A stretch of 64,000 nt of DNA from Niastella populi (GTDB taxonomy: Bacteria; Bacteroidota; Bacteroidia; Chitinophagales; Chitinophagaceae): the NCBI RefSeq assembly GCF_002078015.1, contig NZ_LWBP01000201.1, forward strand, positions 23,758 through 87,757, read 5' to 3'. Of the stretch, positions 35,729 to 44,926 are shown piece after piece. Below the pieces are notes generated by a model that had not been told where the DNA came from, ran no database searches, and worked only from the letters and a program-made list of their open reading frames with translations. The position numbers and the translations under genes were made by a program. Numbering within the stretch: position 1 is the first letter of the stretch; every line of letters starts with the position of its first letter.

Positions 35729-37216
35729 CTAGGCCTTAACGCCTTCCCCCTGCACTGCCCGGAACTCCGATTTTGAGGATTCACATACCGGGCACTGATA
35801 TGTATCGGGCAACAGGCTGAATGCCGTACCCGGCGCAATGTCATTTATGGTGTCGCCATATTGTTCATCATACACGGTAAAACAGTGCTTACACTGGTAA
35901 ATAACGGGCATATTTACCGGCGCTTTGGCAACCGTGTCCTGCACTACTTCCTGGCGGTAAACGCTGTGCAGGATCTTATCGGCTTCAGTGGTAAGGTCAT
36001 AAAAATATTTACATAGCGATATCAGGTAAGCGCCCAGTTCTTCTTTCTGCACCCCCTTGCGAAACAAGATATACTCGCGGCTGTTGGGATTGAAATCCTT
36101 TGTATACATGATATCGTACCGGTTCATGGCCGCGCTTTTATTGCGGCTGGCATTTTGCTGCCTGGCGATCACTACCCCACCAAACAAACCAAATAAACCC
36201 GATTTTGATTTTGTTTTGATGGCAAAGCTGAGCCCATGTGTGCGCACATCATCTTTATCGAACTGGCGAATGATATACCGTTTCAGGTTCAAACCTTCTT
36301 CGCTCAGATCTTCTATTTGCCAGTTCAGTTCATTGGCGGCATGATGCACGTTGATGCGATGCGTGTTCAAAACGTACTCCCATGCTGTACGGTCGTTCTG
36401 CGCAATACCTTTTACAATAAGCGATTTCCAGGGGGTAATGTAAAGCTGCCCCACCTTGGTCTTCAAACACAACGAAGCAATATCTTTCAGAAAGGAAACC
36501 GGGAAACATTCATCGCGGCGATAAATGCCCAGCCAGGTCTTCTCGCCATACCGGTTGAACCCTTCATAATAAGGCAAGGCAAACTGGGGAATGCTCAGTT
36601 CCGCAACAACCGGCTGCATAATGAACTGTTCTTTTTTATGCACCATATCATACAGTGCATCGCCATCGGTGAGTGTTTTATTTTCCATGATGGCGTCTTC
36701 CACCAGTTTGGTCATGCGCGGAATATCATCTGAATAGATCAATCCTTTCCAGCAATAGATAACCGTAGTTTTGGGAAAGCGAATGTAGAGGTACCAATAA
36801 TTGTTTACCTGCGATGAAATGAAGTTGATATTGCCGGTAAAGAAGGGAATAAAGCTCTGGTTCGCATCAACCAGGTTCAGCTTCAGTTGCGGCCGGTAAT
36901 CGAACAGGCCGAGGATATCTTTATATACCCCTTCACTTAACCAGTTGGCGTTTTGAAATACGTCTTCTGCCACGTATGAAGTAAGAATGTTCGCGTACTC
37001 ATCTTTATTCACCTCATAAATAACCCCCAGCTGGTCAAGCGCTGCGCGAAATTCTTTTTCATTGGAACTTTCGGCGCGGCAATACAATTGCTGCCGGTTG
37101 CCAAACTGCACCTGCTCTACCCCGCATTTTTCCGCCGCTTCCATCCATGCATGCAGATCACCGGCGGGAATGATGCCACCGGGAAGATTGATTTTTATAT
37201 GATGATACTTACGCAT
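35729..37216 (-). CDS. Nir/Sir-like half-domain protein with C-terminal rubredoxin
   Basis: Its function is unproven; electron transfer for nitrate assimilation is likely. The 495 residues contain two ferredoxin-like half-domains of the nitrite/sulfite reductase type (start HHIKINLPGGIIPAGDLHAWMEAAEKCG, and TKVGQLYITPWKSLIVKGI near 265). The two Cys pairs that bind siroheme and 4Fe-4S in NirB are missing. Residues about 440-485 form a rubredoxin: CKHC (442, 445) and CPVC (475, 478). It lies 110 bp downstream of the fused nitrate reductase, whose FAD module resembles rubredoxin reductases. An electron relay between the two is a reasonable inference. It is unlikely to be a nitrite reductase itself. 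Confidence 0.72.
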   Translation of the reverse strand: MRKYHHIKINLPGGIIPAGDLHAWMEAAEKCGVEQVQFGNRQQLYCRAESSNEKEFRAALDQLGVIYEVNKDEYANILTSYVAEDVFQNANWLSEGVYKDILGLFDYRPQLKLNLVDANQSFIPFFTGNINFISSQVNNYWYLYIRFPKTTVIYCWKGLIYSDDIPRMTKLVEDAIMENKTLTDGDALYDMVHKKEQFIMQPVVAELSIPQFALPYYEGFNRYGEKTWLGIYRRDECFPVSFLKDIASLCLKTKVGQLYITPWKSLIVKGIAQNDRTAWEYVLNTHRINVHHAANELNWQIEDLSEEGLNLKRYIIRQFDKDDVRTHGLSFAIKTKSKSGLFGLFGGVVIARQQNASRNKSAAMNRYDIMYTKDFNPNSREYILFRKGVQKEELGAYLISLCKYFYDLTTEADKILHSVYRQEVVQDTVAKAPVNMPVIYQCKHCFTVYDEQYGDTINDIAPGTAFSLLPDTYQCPVCESSKSEFRAVQGEGVKA

Positions 37217-37326
37217 AAATTCTTACTCCTGGTTCTCAACTTTCAGTTTATGGTTTGTGGTTTGTGGGTCTTTAATTCCGGCCTCGCTTCTTCTTACCTC
37301 TCTGACTTTATGCCTCGTTGCCTTTT

Positions 37327-40300
37327 CTACTTTACCAACAAAGTGCTCGTCGCATTTGTCAATGTCTCTTCAAGGATCCTTTGCACTTCAGGCCGGCAGG
37401 AACCGCAACCCGTTCCTGCACCTGTCAGTGTGCACAGTTGTTTGAAATCGGTACAACCTTCGTTGATCTTATTCTTCAAATTCTCACTGCCCACATTATT
37501 ACAGCTGCATACCAGTTTTCCAAGAACCGGATCTGCCTTTTTACCACTGCGCAACAGCTGCAGGCGTTTTTCATTCAGTTCGATCTTATTCGCGATCAGC
37601 TCCCTGAATTCCTGGAACTCACTTTTATCGCCAATGAGAATGGCGCCTACCAGGCGGTCCTGGTGAATGATACATTTTTTATAATACCGTTTTGCCTTAT
37701 CGAGAAAGATCACTTCTTCATAATCGTCATTGGGACATTCGGGAATTCCTATGCTGCACAGATCGAAACCATGGATCTTGATGATGTTCATGAACAAACT
37801 GCCGGTGTAATAACTGGCGATATCGCCCATCAAATAGCGGGCTACCACGTGCGCCTGTTGTTCTGCCGCTGCGGTAATACCATATAAAACCCCATTGAAC
37901 TCGGCAATTTCACCTATGGCAAAAATGTTCGGGTCGCTGGTTTGCAGGCGGTCATTTACGATCACTCCCCGCTGGCAATGCAAACCGGTTTCTTTCGCCA
38001 GCTCAATATTGGGAATGGTGCCTATGGCAAATACCAGCGCATTACAATCGATCACCTTTCCGCTCTTGAGGCGAATACCGGTGAGCTCGCTTCGGCCATA
38101 GAACAACTGCACTTCATCATCGTAATAAATATCGCATTGCTGATCAACCATCTCGTCGTGCAATAGCTGGCTTCCCAACGGATCGAGCTGCCTGTCGAGG
38201 AAACGCGAAATGCGTTGTATAATGGTAACCTTAACATTTACTTCCCGCAAACTGGCAGCCAGCTCAAGTCCGAGCAATCCACCACCTACGATCACCACAT
38301 GGCCATCGGCCGGTACGTGGTTTTTAAAATCATCGGCATCGGTACGGCTGCGCATGGTAAAAATACCTTTCAGGCCGGGCACATTGCGCGGCACTGCAGC
38401 ACGGCTTCCGGTTGCCATCAGCAACACATCGTAGTAAGTGGTGCGGCCGGTTGAATCTATCACACATTTATTCTGACGGTCGATCTTCTCGATACTTACG
38501 CCTTTATACAATTTGATATTGTAATCCGGTTCCTCCGCTTCCTTCATTTTTATCAACTGCTCCCAGCTTTGTGTACCGCTGATATAATCGGGTAACATCA
38601 CACGATTGTAAAAAGGAAAGTTCTCTTTGCTGAAGATCACCAGTTCATCTTCGCTGTTTATTTCGCGGTACGACTTCACAAAACCAAAAGCACCGGCGCC
38701 GGCGCCAATGATCACTACCCGCTGGCGGGGCTTTTTATATGCCGCTACCTGTACCGCACAGTATTTGAAATCGGGCTCTTTTGAAAGCGGATCTAACATA
38801 GGGCTGGTAACGTTGTTGGCCCGGTTGAGATCATTATTCAATATTTTACCCCAGTGCATGGGCAGAAATACCACGCCCTTTTTTATTGTATTGCTTACCG
38901 AGGCCTTTACCTGTACTTCACCCCGGCGCGAATTTACTATGGTAATATCGCCATCTTTAATATGCAGGCGGCGCGCATCTTCGGGATGAATTTCAAGGAA
39001 CGCCTGTGAAATATGTTGTTTGAGCTTGTTCACCTTGCCGGTTTTGCTCATCGTATGCCATTGATCGCGAATACGGCCGGTAGTTAGAATAAACGGAAAA
39101 TCACCATCGGGTTTTTCACTGGTGAGGTCGTCGGGCACCGGGTGAATGATGGCTTTGGCAGAAGGCGTATAAAATTTTTTGTCGGTAAACAAACGCGCAG
39201 TGCCCTGGCCCGTTTCCCCTTTGGGAAAGGGCCATTGCACCGTCCTCCTGTTTTTTATAGTACTATAGTTTAACCCACTGATATCGATATTGGTGCCTTC
39301 GGTTAGTTTTGCATGTTCATCATAAATAGCGGAAGCGTCTTTATAATCGAAGCCATGATAACCCATTTTCTCCGCAAAGCGGCAAATGATCTCCGCATCG
39401 GGCAATGCTTCACCGGGCGCGTCTACAATTTTATTCAGATAAGAAATTCTTCGTTCACTATTGGTCATGGTACCTTCTTTCTCCGTCCAGGTGGCGGCAG
39501 GCAGAATGACATCGGCATATTTCAGCGTTTCGGGGCGGTTGCTCATTTCCTGTACTACCACAAACTTCGCTTTTTTCAGCCCTTCCTCGGCAACACGCAC
39601 ATTGGGCAAACTCACCAGCGGGTTGGTACAAATGATCCAGATGGCTTTTAACCGGCCATCGTTCAACGCATCGAACATTTCCGTTGCGGTTAACCCCGGT
39701 TTCGGGTTTATAGTGGTGCCGCCCCAGAATTGCGCTACTTCGGCCCGGTGCGCTGCATTGGCCAGGTTGCGGTGTGCCGGCAGCATGTTTGCCAAACCAC
39801 CCACTTCACGGCCGCCCATGGCATTGGGTTGGCCCGTCAATGAAAACGGACCGGAACCTGGTTTACCGATGTGACCGGTGATCAGGTTCAGGTTGATGAG
39901 ACTTAAATTCTTATTTACCCCAACAGCGCTCTGGTTAAGTCCCATGGTCCAAAAGCTCATAAAACCTTTGGCATTGCCAATATGCTGCGCTGCCAGTTTG
40001 ATCGTTATTTCATCAACGCCGCAAATCTCTGCGGCTTCGGCCAGCGTGCGCTGAAAAACGATCTTTTTATACTGCTCGAACCCTTCGGCATGGTTCTTTA
40101 CAAAATCAAGATCTACATCACCGTTCTCTATCAGCAACCTGCCAATAGCGTGGTTCAACGTTATATCGGTACCCGGGTTCAATTGCAAATGAACATCGGC
40201 GATGGAACAGGTATCGGTTCTACGCGGATCGGCCACAATGATCTTTACATTAGGATTAGCCGCTTTATGCGCTTCCACACGGCGCCATAAAACAGGATGG

Positions 40301-40845
40301 CACCAGGCGGGGTTGGCGCCGGTAAAAAATAAACAATCAGCCAGCTCAATATCGTCATAACAACCGGGCACACTGTCTTCACCCAGCGACATCTTATACC
40401 CAACCACCGCGCTGCTCATACACAACCGCGAGTTGGTATCTATATTATTACTGCCAATAAACCCTTTAATGAGTTTATTGATCACGTAATATTCTTCGGT
40501 AAGACATTGGCCCGATACATAAAAAGCAACGGAGTCAGGACCGTATTTATCAATAAAGGTTTTGAATACAGCGGCAGTACGGTCAAGGGCTTCATCCCAC
40601 GATACCCGTTGCAACGGCATGTTCCTGTTGTAACGCATTTGCGGGTAAAACAGGCGATCGCTTTTGTCGTTAACCGTGTAATGCAGGTTCATGCCTTTGC
40701 TGCACAGCATGCCCTTGTTCACCGGATGGTTCCTGTCGCCTTCAACCGTTATGTTTCCCTTTTTATCTTTATTTACAACAATGCCACATCCAACGCCACA
40801 ATAGCTGCAGGTCGTAGTCACTGATTCGGGATGCTGATTATTCAT
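37327..40845 (-). CDS. nasA: Assimilatory nitrate reductase fused to FAD/NAD(P)H reductase and BFD-type 2Fe-2S domain
   Basis: It reduces nitrate to nitrite in the cytoplasm using a molybdenum cofactor. The 1172-residue product has an N-terminal 4Fe-4S site (Cys13, Cys16, Cys20, Cys48) and a molybdopterin oxidoreductase core with the candidate Mo ligand Cys142 (SRLCMSSAV) and GQPNAMGGREVGGLANMLP. Next come a dinucleotide-binding domain (about 580-700), then an FAD reductase with GAGAG (714-718) and NAD-binding GGGLLG (854-859). A C-terminal BFD-like 2Fe-2S domain has Cys1113, Cys1115, Cys1147 and Cys1150. In Bacillus and Klebsiella the reductase is a separate subunit; here both halves are one chain. 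No signal peptide, as expected. nasA names the N-terminal half only. Confidence 0.93.
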   Translation of the reverse strand: MNNQHPESVTTTCSYCGVGCGIVVNKDKKGNITVEGDRNHPVNKGMLCSKGMNLHYTVNDKSDRLFYPQMRYNRNMPLQRVSWDEALDRTAAVFKTFIDKYGPDSVAFYVSGQCLTEEYYVINKLIKGFIGSNNIDTNSRLCMSSAVVGYKMSLGEDSVPGCYDDIELADCLFFTGANPAWCHPVLWRRVEAHKAANPNVKIIVADPRRTDTCSIADVHLQLNPGTDITLNHAIGRLLIENGDVDLDFVKNHAEGFEQYKKIVFQRTLAEAAEICGVDEITIKLAAQHIGNAKGFMSFWTMGLNQSAVGVNKNLSLINLNLITGHIGKPGSGPFSLTGQPNAMGGREVGGLANMLPAHRNLANAAHRAEVAQFWGGTTINPKPGLTATEMFDALNDGRLKAIWIICTNPLVSLPNVRVAEEGLKKAKFVVVQEMSNRPETLKYADVILPAATWTEKEGTMTNSERRISYLNKIVDAPGEALPDAEIICRFAEKMGYHGFDYKDASAIYDEHAKLTEGTNIDISGLNYSTIKNRRTVQWPFPKGETGQGTARLFTDKKFYTPSAKAIIHPVPDDLTSEKPDGDFPFILTTGRIRDQWHTMSKTGKVNKLKQHISQAFLEIHPEDARRLHIKDGDITIVNSRRGEVQVKASVSNTIKKGVVFLPMHWGKILNNDLNRANNVTSPMLDPLSKEPDFKYCAVQVAAYKKPRQRVVIIGAGAGAFGFVKSYREINSEDELVIFSKENFPFYNRVMLPDYISGTQSWEQLIKMKEAEEPDYNIKLYKGVSIEKIDRQNKCVIDSTGRTTYYDVLLMATGSRAAVPRNVPGLKGIFTMRSRTDADDFKNHVPADGHVVIVGGGLLGLELAASLREVNVKVTIIQRISRFLDRQLDPLGSQLLHDEMVDQQCDIYYDDEVQLFYGRSELTGIRLKSGKVIDCNALVFAIGTIPNIELAKETGLHCQRGVIVNDRLQTSDPNIFAIGEIAEFNGVLYGITAAAEQQAHVVARYLMGDIASYYTGSLFMNIIKIHGFDLCSIGIPECPNDDYEEVIFLDKAKRYYKKCIIHQDRLVGAILIGDKSEFQEFRELIANKIELNEKRLQLLRSGKKADPVLGKLVCSCNNVGSENLKNKINEGCTDFKQLCTLTGAGTGCGSCRPEVQRILEETLTNATSTLLVK

Positions 40846-41048
40846 GATTATGCTTATTTGATACGGACTGTTTTAAGACAAGGTGCAATCAATAAAATAT
40901 CCGAAAACCCAGTTGAATATTGAATGTGGAATGTTGAAGTATAATGCCGGGCCGTCATGACATCTTTCCAAATATGACTGTGTGTTACCTTAATGCGCTT
41001 AACCGCTTCAACACTCAACATTCAAGAATTTATTTTTTAAATATTATA

Positions 41049-42347
41049 CTATGCAACAGCTACAGCCGGCTCCAGGTCACCTTTAACTTCTCCTTTTCTG
41101 AACCGGGTAATGAATATGACAACGGAAGCAAGAATTACAATGATACCTATATACCGGAAGGCTTCGATATAGGATATAGACTCCGATTTAAATAAAAAGC
41201 CGAAGGTCATACCGCCTAAATTGCCACCCGCGCCTACGATACCGGCAACCAAACCGCTGTTCTTTTCATTAATGAAAGGAACGATGCCATAGGTTGCGCC
41301 GTTAGCCATTTTCAAAAACAGGGCAAATAACAACATAGAGGCAATGGCTAACACCAACGTACCAGCCTGGGCAAATACCAGCAATCCCAGTCCTTCGAGC
41401 ATCAACACAGAACCGAGCAGCAGCCCTTTACCACGCATACCGTATTTGCCGCCTACTTTGTCGGAAACGATACCACCCAGTGCACGGGCGAAGATGTTCA
41501 TCATACCGAATATGCCGGCCCAGAACCCGGCGCTGCTTTGCGACAACTTAAACGTATCGACGAAATGCAATGAAGCTACGTTATCGAATGTGATCTCCAT
41601 ACCAAAGCACATTGCATAACCAATTGTAAGTGCCCATACACGCCAGTCGGCAAGAACTGACCAGTCGGTTTTACCTTTTGTGGCCCTGGTGCGGCCGATC
41701 TCATTATAGTTGCCGGCAGGAGTGTCTTTTGTGTACTTATGGTATAAAAAAGCGATGATCAGCATCATTACACCTGGTACGATCATGGCATAACGCCAGG
41801 CGCTATGAGGTGTATATCCAAAACCTACGATCGCTGCAAATATCAATGGCATTACCATATTCGTAACTCCGCCACCGAGGTTACCCCAGCCACCGGTAAT
41901 AGCGTTGGCTGTACCTTTTATTTTTCCCACAACCATCATGGAAGTGTGAAACTGCGTAATTACGAATGAAGCGCCGATTACGCCGATAGCCAGTCGAAAT
42001 AACAGGAATGATGTATAGTCATTGGCAAGGCCTACGAGAAAAACCGGAATGCTTCCGATCAGTAGTAAGCGCACCGCTGTTACACGCGGCCCCCAGGTAT
42101 CGCACAACCGGCCTATTATCAGCCTTGCAATGATGGTAGAAGATACCGAAGCGATAATAGTATTACCGATCTGTGCCTTTGTGAGCCCGAGATCGGCACG
42201 TATGGTTGGCATAAGCGGAGCCAGGCCAAACCAGCCAAAGAAACAAACAAAGAACATCAACCACGTAATATGGAATGTTTTCATCTGGATGCCGCTGAGA
42301 GAAAATATTTTCAGTTTTTCGAGAGGTTGCTGATTCGTTACTGCCAT
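41049..42347 (-). CDS. Nitrate/nitrite transporter, major facilitator superfamily (NarK/NasA type)
   Basis: This inner-membrane protein imports nitrate (and possibly exports nitrite). The 432-residue product has about twelve hydrophobic helices. It has the first-loop MFS motif IIGRLCDTWGPRVTAVRLLLI and the nitrate signatures GGWGNLGGGVTNMVMPLIF and GIVGAGGNLGGMTFGFLF, which line the anion path in this subfamily. It lies 61 bp downstream of the porin and upstream of the fused nitrate reductase, the expected place in an assimilation operon. The single-domain form is typical. Confidence 0.92.
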   Translation of the reverse strand: MAVTNQQPLEKLKIFSLSGIQMKTFHITWLMFFVCFFGWFGLAPLMPTIRADLGLTKAQIGNTIIASVSSTIIARLIIGRLCDTWGPRVTAVRLLLIGSIPVFLVGLANDYTSFLLFRLAIGVIGASFVITQFHTSMMVVGKIKGTANAITGGWGNLGGGVTNMVMPLIFAAIVGFGYTPHSAWRYAMIVPGVMMLIIAFLYHKYTKDTPAGNYNEIGRTRATKGKTDWSVLADWRVWALTIGYAMCFGMEITFDNVASLHFVDTFKLSQSSAGFWAGIFGMMNIFARALGGIVSDKVGGKYGMRGKGLLLGSVLMLEGLGLLVFAQAGTLVLAIASMLLFALFLKMANGATYGIVPFINEKNSGLVAGIVGAGGNLGGMTFGFLFKSESISYIEAFRYIGIIVILASVVIFITRFRKGEVKGDLEPAVAVA

Positions 42348-42408
42348 AACTGTTGATTAAAAAGTTAAAAAAAAGTTTCTGCTTTCCTTATATCTGAAAT
42401 GGTTGGCG

Positions 42409-43962
42409 TTATTTGCCTGCCGTGTTTTTAAAAAAGAAATCCGGACGAATATTGATCATCAGGTAGGCCCAGTTGGCATTGTGCCTTGCCTGGTCCATAG
42501 TGCCTCTTTTCACATACTCGGTACTGTTGTTCGCCTTCATAAAAGAGTAACCGAGTTCGAGGGTAGTGAATTTGTTCAATGAATAGTTAGCTGTGAAATC
42601 AAACTCATATCCTAAATTTTTATCTATGTTAACTTTATTGGGATCGGCCGCATTGGGTATATTTTCTGCCAGCCGGAAATTGTGTGCGTCAAGGCTTAAG
42701 GCGAGTACACTGGTCTGGTATTTTACTTTGAAGTAAGCATCCTGCAAACCACCTACAGGCGAACCGGTACCTACATAATAATAATCCATATATCCCCAAT
42801 GTTTATGCGGTGTGCCATACAGGGGATCAAAGCGGTGCGATTCAGTTGCGGGGGTAGATGATGAATTACCCGATAAATAATCGAAGCCGGGACCAAAGCT
42901 GAATTTACCTTTCTGCAGTGTAAGCATGGCGGTAAAATGTGAAGCGGTAAGGTCTTTTCCATCGCGGTCTTTACCGCTTTGCAGGTAAGCGCCTACCTGC
43001 CAGAATTTTTTCAGACCGGCGGCACTGCCAATGGTTCCATTGATCATTAAACCATAGGTAAGCCGGCTGTTCACGCCTTTTACATCATATCTTCTGCCGA
43101 ACACATACCCTGAAGATGCATTGCCCACAGAGTCGAGGCGGTATTTCGAGAAATCATCTTTAAAGAAAAGCCCGGCAAATTTCGTTTGGCCGAATTTGCG
43201 GCTCACATATAACATTTGAAAGCTTTTGTATTGCTGGTTCATGCCATTGGTGCTTACGGCATTGCTCAGCACGGGCGCACCGGCCTTACTGCTGGCGGCA
43301 GCGGTTGAACCATTGGGCGCCAGCGGTAAAAATCCCGAAGGGGTTGCTACCAGCGCTCCCATTGAATTGGTAACGTAGGGGGGCGCGTTACCTGCGGTAT
43401 AATTCGTTCCCGTAATGCCAAATGCATCGGAATGCTGGTTGAAACCGGCGCCCAGATCGAGCTGCCAGCCATGGTGTAATGCCTTTACCAGTAAGGCATC
43501 GTGGCGGCGGGCCTGTTGTAACCAATCGAGGTCGCCCAGTAAACGAACATCATCATATATCAAAGCCTGGCGGCCGATCTTAAAAGAGAGGTTATCGATA
43601 CCCTTTGTTTTAATGGTGGTATCTGCCACATTCATGAGCGTAACTTCCGCCCATGCTTCATGAACCATCAGCTTGTTTCCGTCGGCATTATTAATAGAGG
43701 AAGCATCCTGTCCCCATAAGCGGATATCCTGTACAGACAAGTTGAAGTTTACGCGGTCCCATTTGTAGCCGAACGTTAAACGGGTGCGTTGAGAAGTGAA
43801 AAAAGCAGCGTCAGTACCCCTGGCATTGAGCGTTCCGAGCCCGTCGCGAACTTCCGAACGGGTTCTCAACTGCCCCTGCAATGAAAATTGCGCGGCAACG
43901 TCGACAGGTTTCCCTAAAAAACTCACAACTCCGGTTACTGCCATGAAAATTAATTTTTTCAT
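42409..43962 (-). CDS. Outer-membrane beta-barrel porin, alginate-export-like
   Basis: It probably lets nitrate or nitrite cross the outer membrane. The 517-residue product has a signal peptide (1-25, ending DVAAQ). It is then made of alternating amphipathic strands, including SQRTRLTFGYKWDRVNFNLSVQDIRLWG and FSFGPGFDYLSGN, with no catalytic motif. The alginate-export (AlgE-like) family is often found beside nirBD and narK in Bacteroidota, so the family name need not mean alginate. The upstream region carries the GCAGGCAATCGTTAA element (44115-44129) and a hairpin (44012-44045). Confidence 0.8.
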   Translation of the reverse strand: MKKLIFMAVTGVVSFLGKPVDVAAQFSLQGQLRTRSEVRDGLGTLNARGTDAAFFTSQRTRLTFGYKWDRVNFNLSVQDIRLWGQDASSINNADGNKLMVHEAWAEVTLMNVADTTIKTKGIDNLSFKIGRQALIYDDVRLLGDLDWLQQARRHDALLVKALHHGWQLDLGAGFNQHSDAFGITGTNYTAGNAPPYVTNSMGALVATPSGFLPLAPNGSTAAASSKAGAPVLSNAVSTNGMNQQYKSFQMLYVSRKFGQTKFAGLFFKDDFSKYRLDSVGNASSGYVFGRRYDVKGVNSRLTYGLMINGTIGSAAGLKKFWQVGAYLQSGKDRDGKDLTASHFTAMLTLQKGKFSFGPGFDYLSGNSSSTPATESHRFDPLYGTPHKHWGYMDYYYVGTGSPVGGLQDAYFKVKYQTSVLALSLDAHNFRLAENIPNAADPNKVNIDKNLGYEFDFTANYSLNKFTTLELGYSFMKANNSTEYVKRGTMDQARHNANWAYLMINIRPDFFFKNTAGK

Positions 43963-44011
43963 ACTTTTGTTTTGGTTTTTTTAAGATGATGATTCATTTT
44001 AAAATTTGCTT

Positions 44012-44045
44012 ACCCCGGCCAGACTGCCATCTGCCGGGGTTTTTT
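44012..44045 (+). terminator. Strong hairpin with T6 in the porin leader
   Basis: ACCCCGGC (44012-44019) pairs with GCCGGGGT (44033-44040), extendable inward by CAGA/TCTG, followed by T6 (44040-44045) on the plus strand. The genes here run on the minus strand, so it would terminate an antisense RNA. On the sense strand it forms a stable leader hairpin 50 bp before the porin start. The layout matches the hairpin at 8652-8683. Confidence 0.6.
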
Positions 44046-44114
44046 AATCGGCTGGCGTAGTTTTGGTTCTAACCATACGGTGAATTTTGTTACACAATCG
44101 GGTTTCGAAATATG

Positions 44115-44129
44115 GCAGGCAATCGTTAA
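44115..44129 (-). promoter_or_regulatory. Shared nitrogen-cluster element upstream of the porin
   Basis: GCAGGCAATCGTTAA is identical to 47461-47475 upstream of nirB and close to 44685-44701 upstream of nirD. On the gene strand it reads TTAACGATTGCCTGC. It lies about 155 bp before the porin ATG. Operator or transcription-start element; inference. Confidence 0.5.
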
Positions 44130-44220
44130 CAAAGTCATAAGCAGGCAACCGATAGAATCATCCTCTCTTCAAACCTGCCCCTCCGCCGCCGTTTGCGGCA
44201 AGGGGTTCACTTCTTATTGA

Positions 44221-44574
44221 TCAATCATTTTCTACACCTATATATACCCGGTCATTTTCAATTTTTACGGGATAGGTTTTCAGATCGCCACAATCATCGC
44301 CGCTCAAACATTTTCCGGTATTGAGCGAAAATGTTTTTTTGTGGAAGGGGCATGCGACCTTCGGCTCGCCATTCTGGGTGCCGATCATACCGCGGCTTAA
44401 GGCCATTTGCATTCTGTGCGGACACATATTCTGTGTTGCATACCACTCTTTGCGGCGGCTGAAATTGAACAGCGCAATCTGTTCGTCCTGAAACTTTACA
44501 CATACTCCACCATTCTCGGGCACATCGGATGTTTTGCAGGCTAAAAACCAGGTAAGTACTTTTTCTTGTATCAT
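44221..44574 (-). CDS. nirD: Nitrite reductase small subunit, Rieske-type
   Basis: It is the small partner of NirB in the NADH-dependent reduction of nitrite to ammonium. The 117-residue product is a single Rieske-like domain with CPH (Cys51, His53) and CPFH (Cys75, His78), so the 2Fe-2S ligands are all present. Many NirD proteins lack them, so this one may truly bind a cluster. It lies 352 bp downstream of nirB on the same strand, and that gap contains its own shared element and a terminator-like hairpin. Separate or attenuated expression is therefore possible. Confidence 0.92.
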   Translation of the reverse strand: MIQEKVLTWFLACKTSDVPENGGVCVKFQDEQIALFNFSRRKEWYATQNMCPHRMQMALSRGMIGTQNGEPKVACPFHKKTFSLNTGKCLSGDDCGDLKTYPVKIENDRVYIGVEND

Positions 44575-44651
44575 AACATGAACATTGTGTTTACAAAAAG
44601 AGATTCCCTATTCAGTTTTCACTGATCAAATTTTTCACTGGCATTCAATAT

Positions 44652-44688
44652 GGGGAATAAAAAACCCTGCTGCATCTTTTTGATGCAG
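44652..44688 (-). terminator. Terminator-like hairpin in the nirD leader
   Basis: On the minus strand CTGCATC (44688-44682) and GATGCAG (44676-44670) form a stem with an A5 loop, followed by CAGGG and TTTTTTATT. It is either the end of the nirB message, 239 bp after its stop, or an attenuator, because the shared promoter-like element sits directly upstream (44685-44701). Confidence 0.55.
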
Positions 44689-44701
44689 GCAAGCAATCGT
44701 T
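44685..44701 (-). promoter_or_regulatory. Shared nitrogen-cluster element upstream of nirD
   Basis: GCAGGCAAGCAATCGTT differs from the nirB and porin copies by a 4-base duplication (AAGC) inside. On the gene strand it reads AACGATTGCTTGCCTGC, 111 bp before the nirD ATG. Confidence 0.45.
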
Positions 44702-44926
44702 ATTATACGTAGCGGGAACAGGCATTAGCCCGGCCAGCCACATAGCAAGTGGGTGTGTGAGTGTTTTAGTATCAGATGTTATCAGAAGAACTGGCAATGA
44801 TCTTTCGATCCGGTGCATGTTGCCAGTTGAGTAGTTGCGTTTGTCCGTTGCTTACAGGCTGTCATTTCTGTTTCCTGTATCTGTATTCCTGTATTCCAAT
44901 ATCACATTATCACATTATCAAATTAG

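Larger units (their letters stand above)
44575..44926. other. Gap between nirB and nirD with regulatory signals
   Basis: No gene is visible. It holds words of the ATCACATTATCACATTATCAAATT type (44895-44925), the shared element (44685-44701) and a terminator-like hairpin (44652-44688). A gap this long within a nirBD pair is unusual. Confidence 0.6.

Noticed and set aside
35729..37216. Functional nitrite or sulfite reductase
   Set aside because: The four Cys required for siroheme and 4Fe-4S binding are absent, although the half-domain fold is recognisable.
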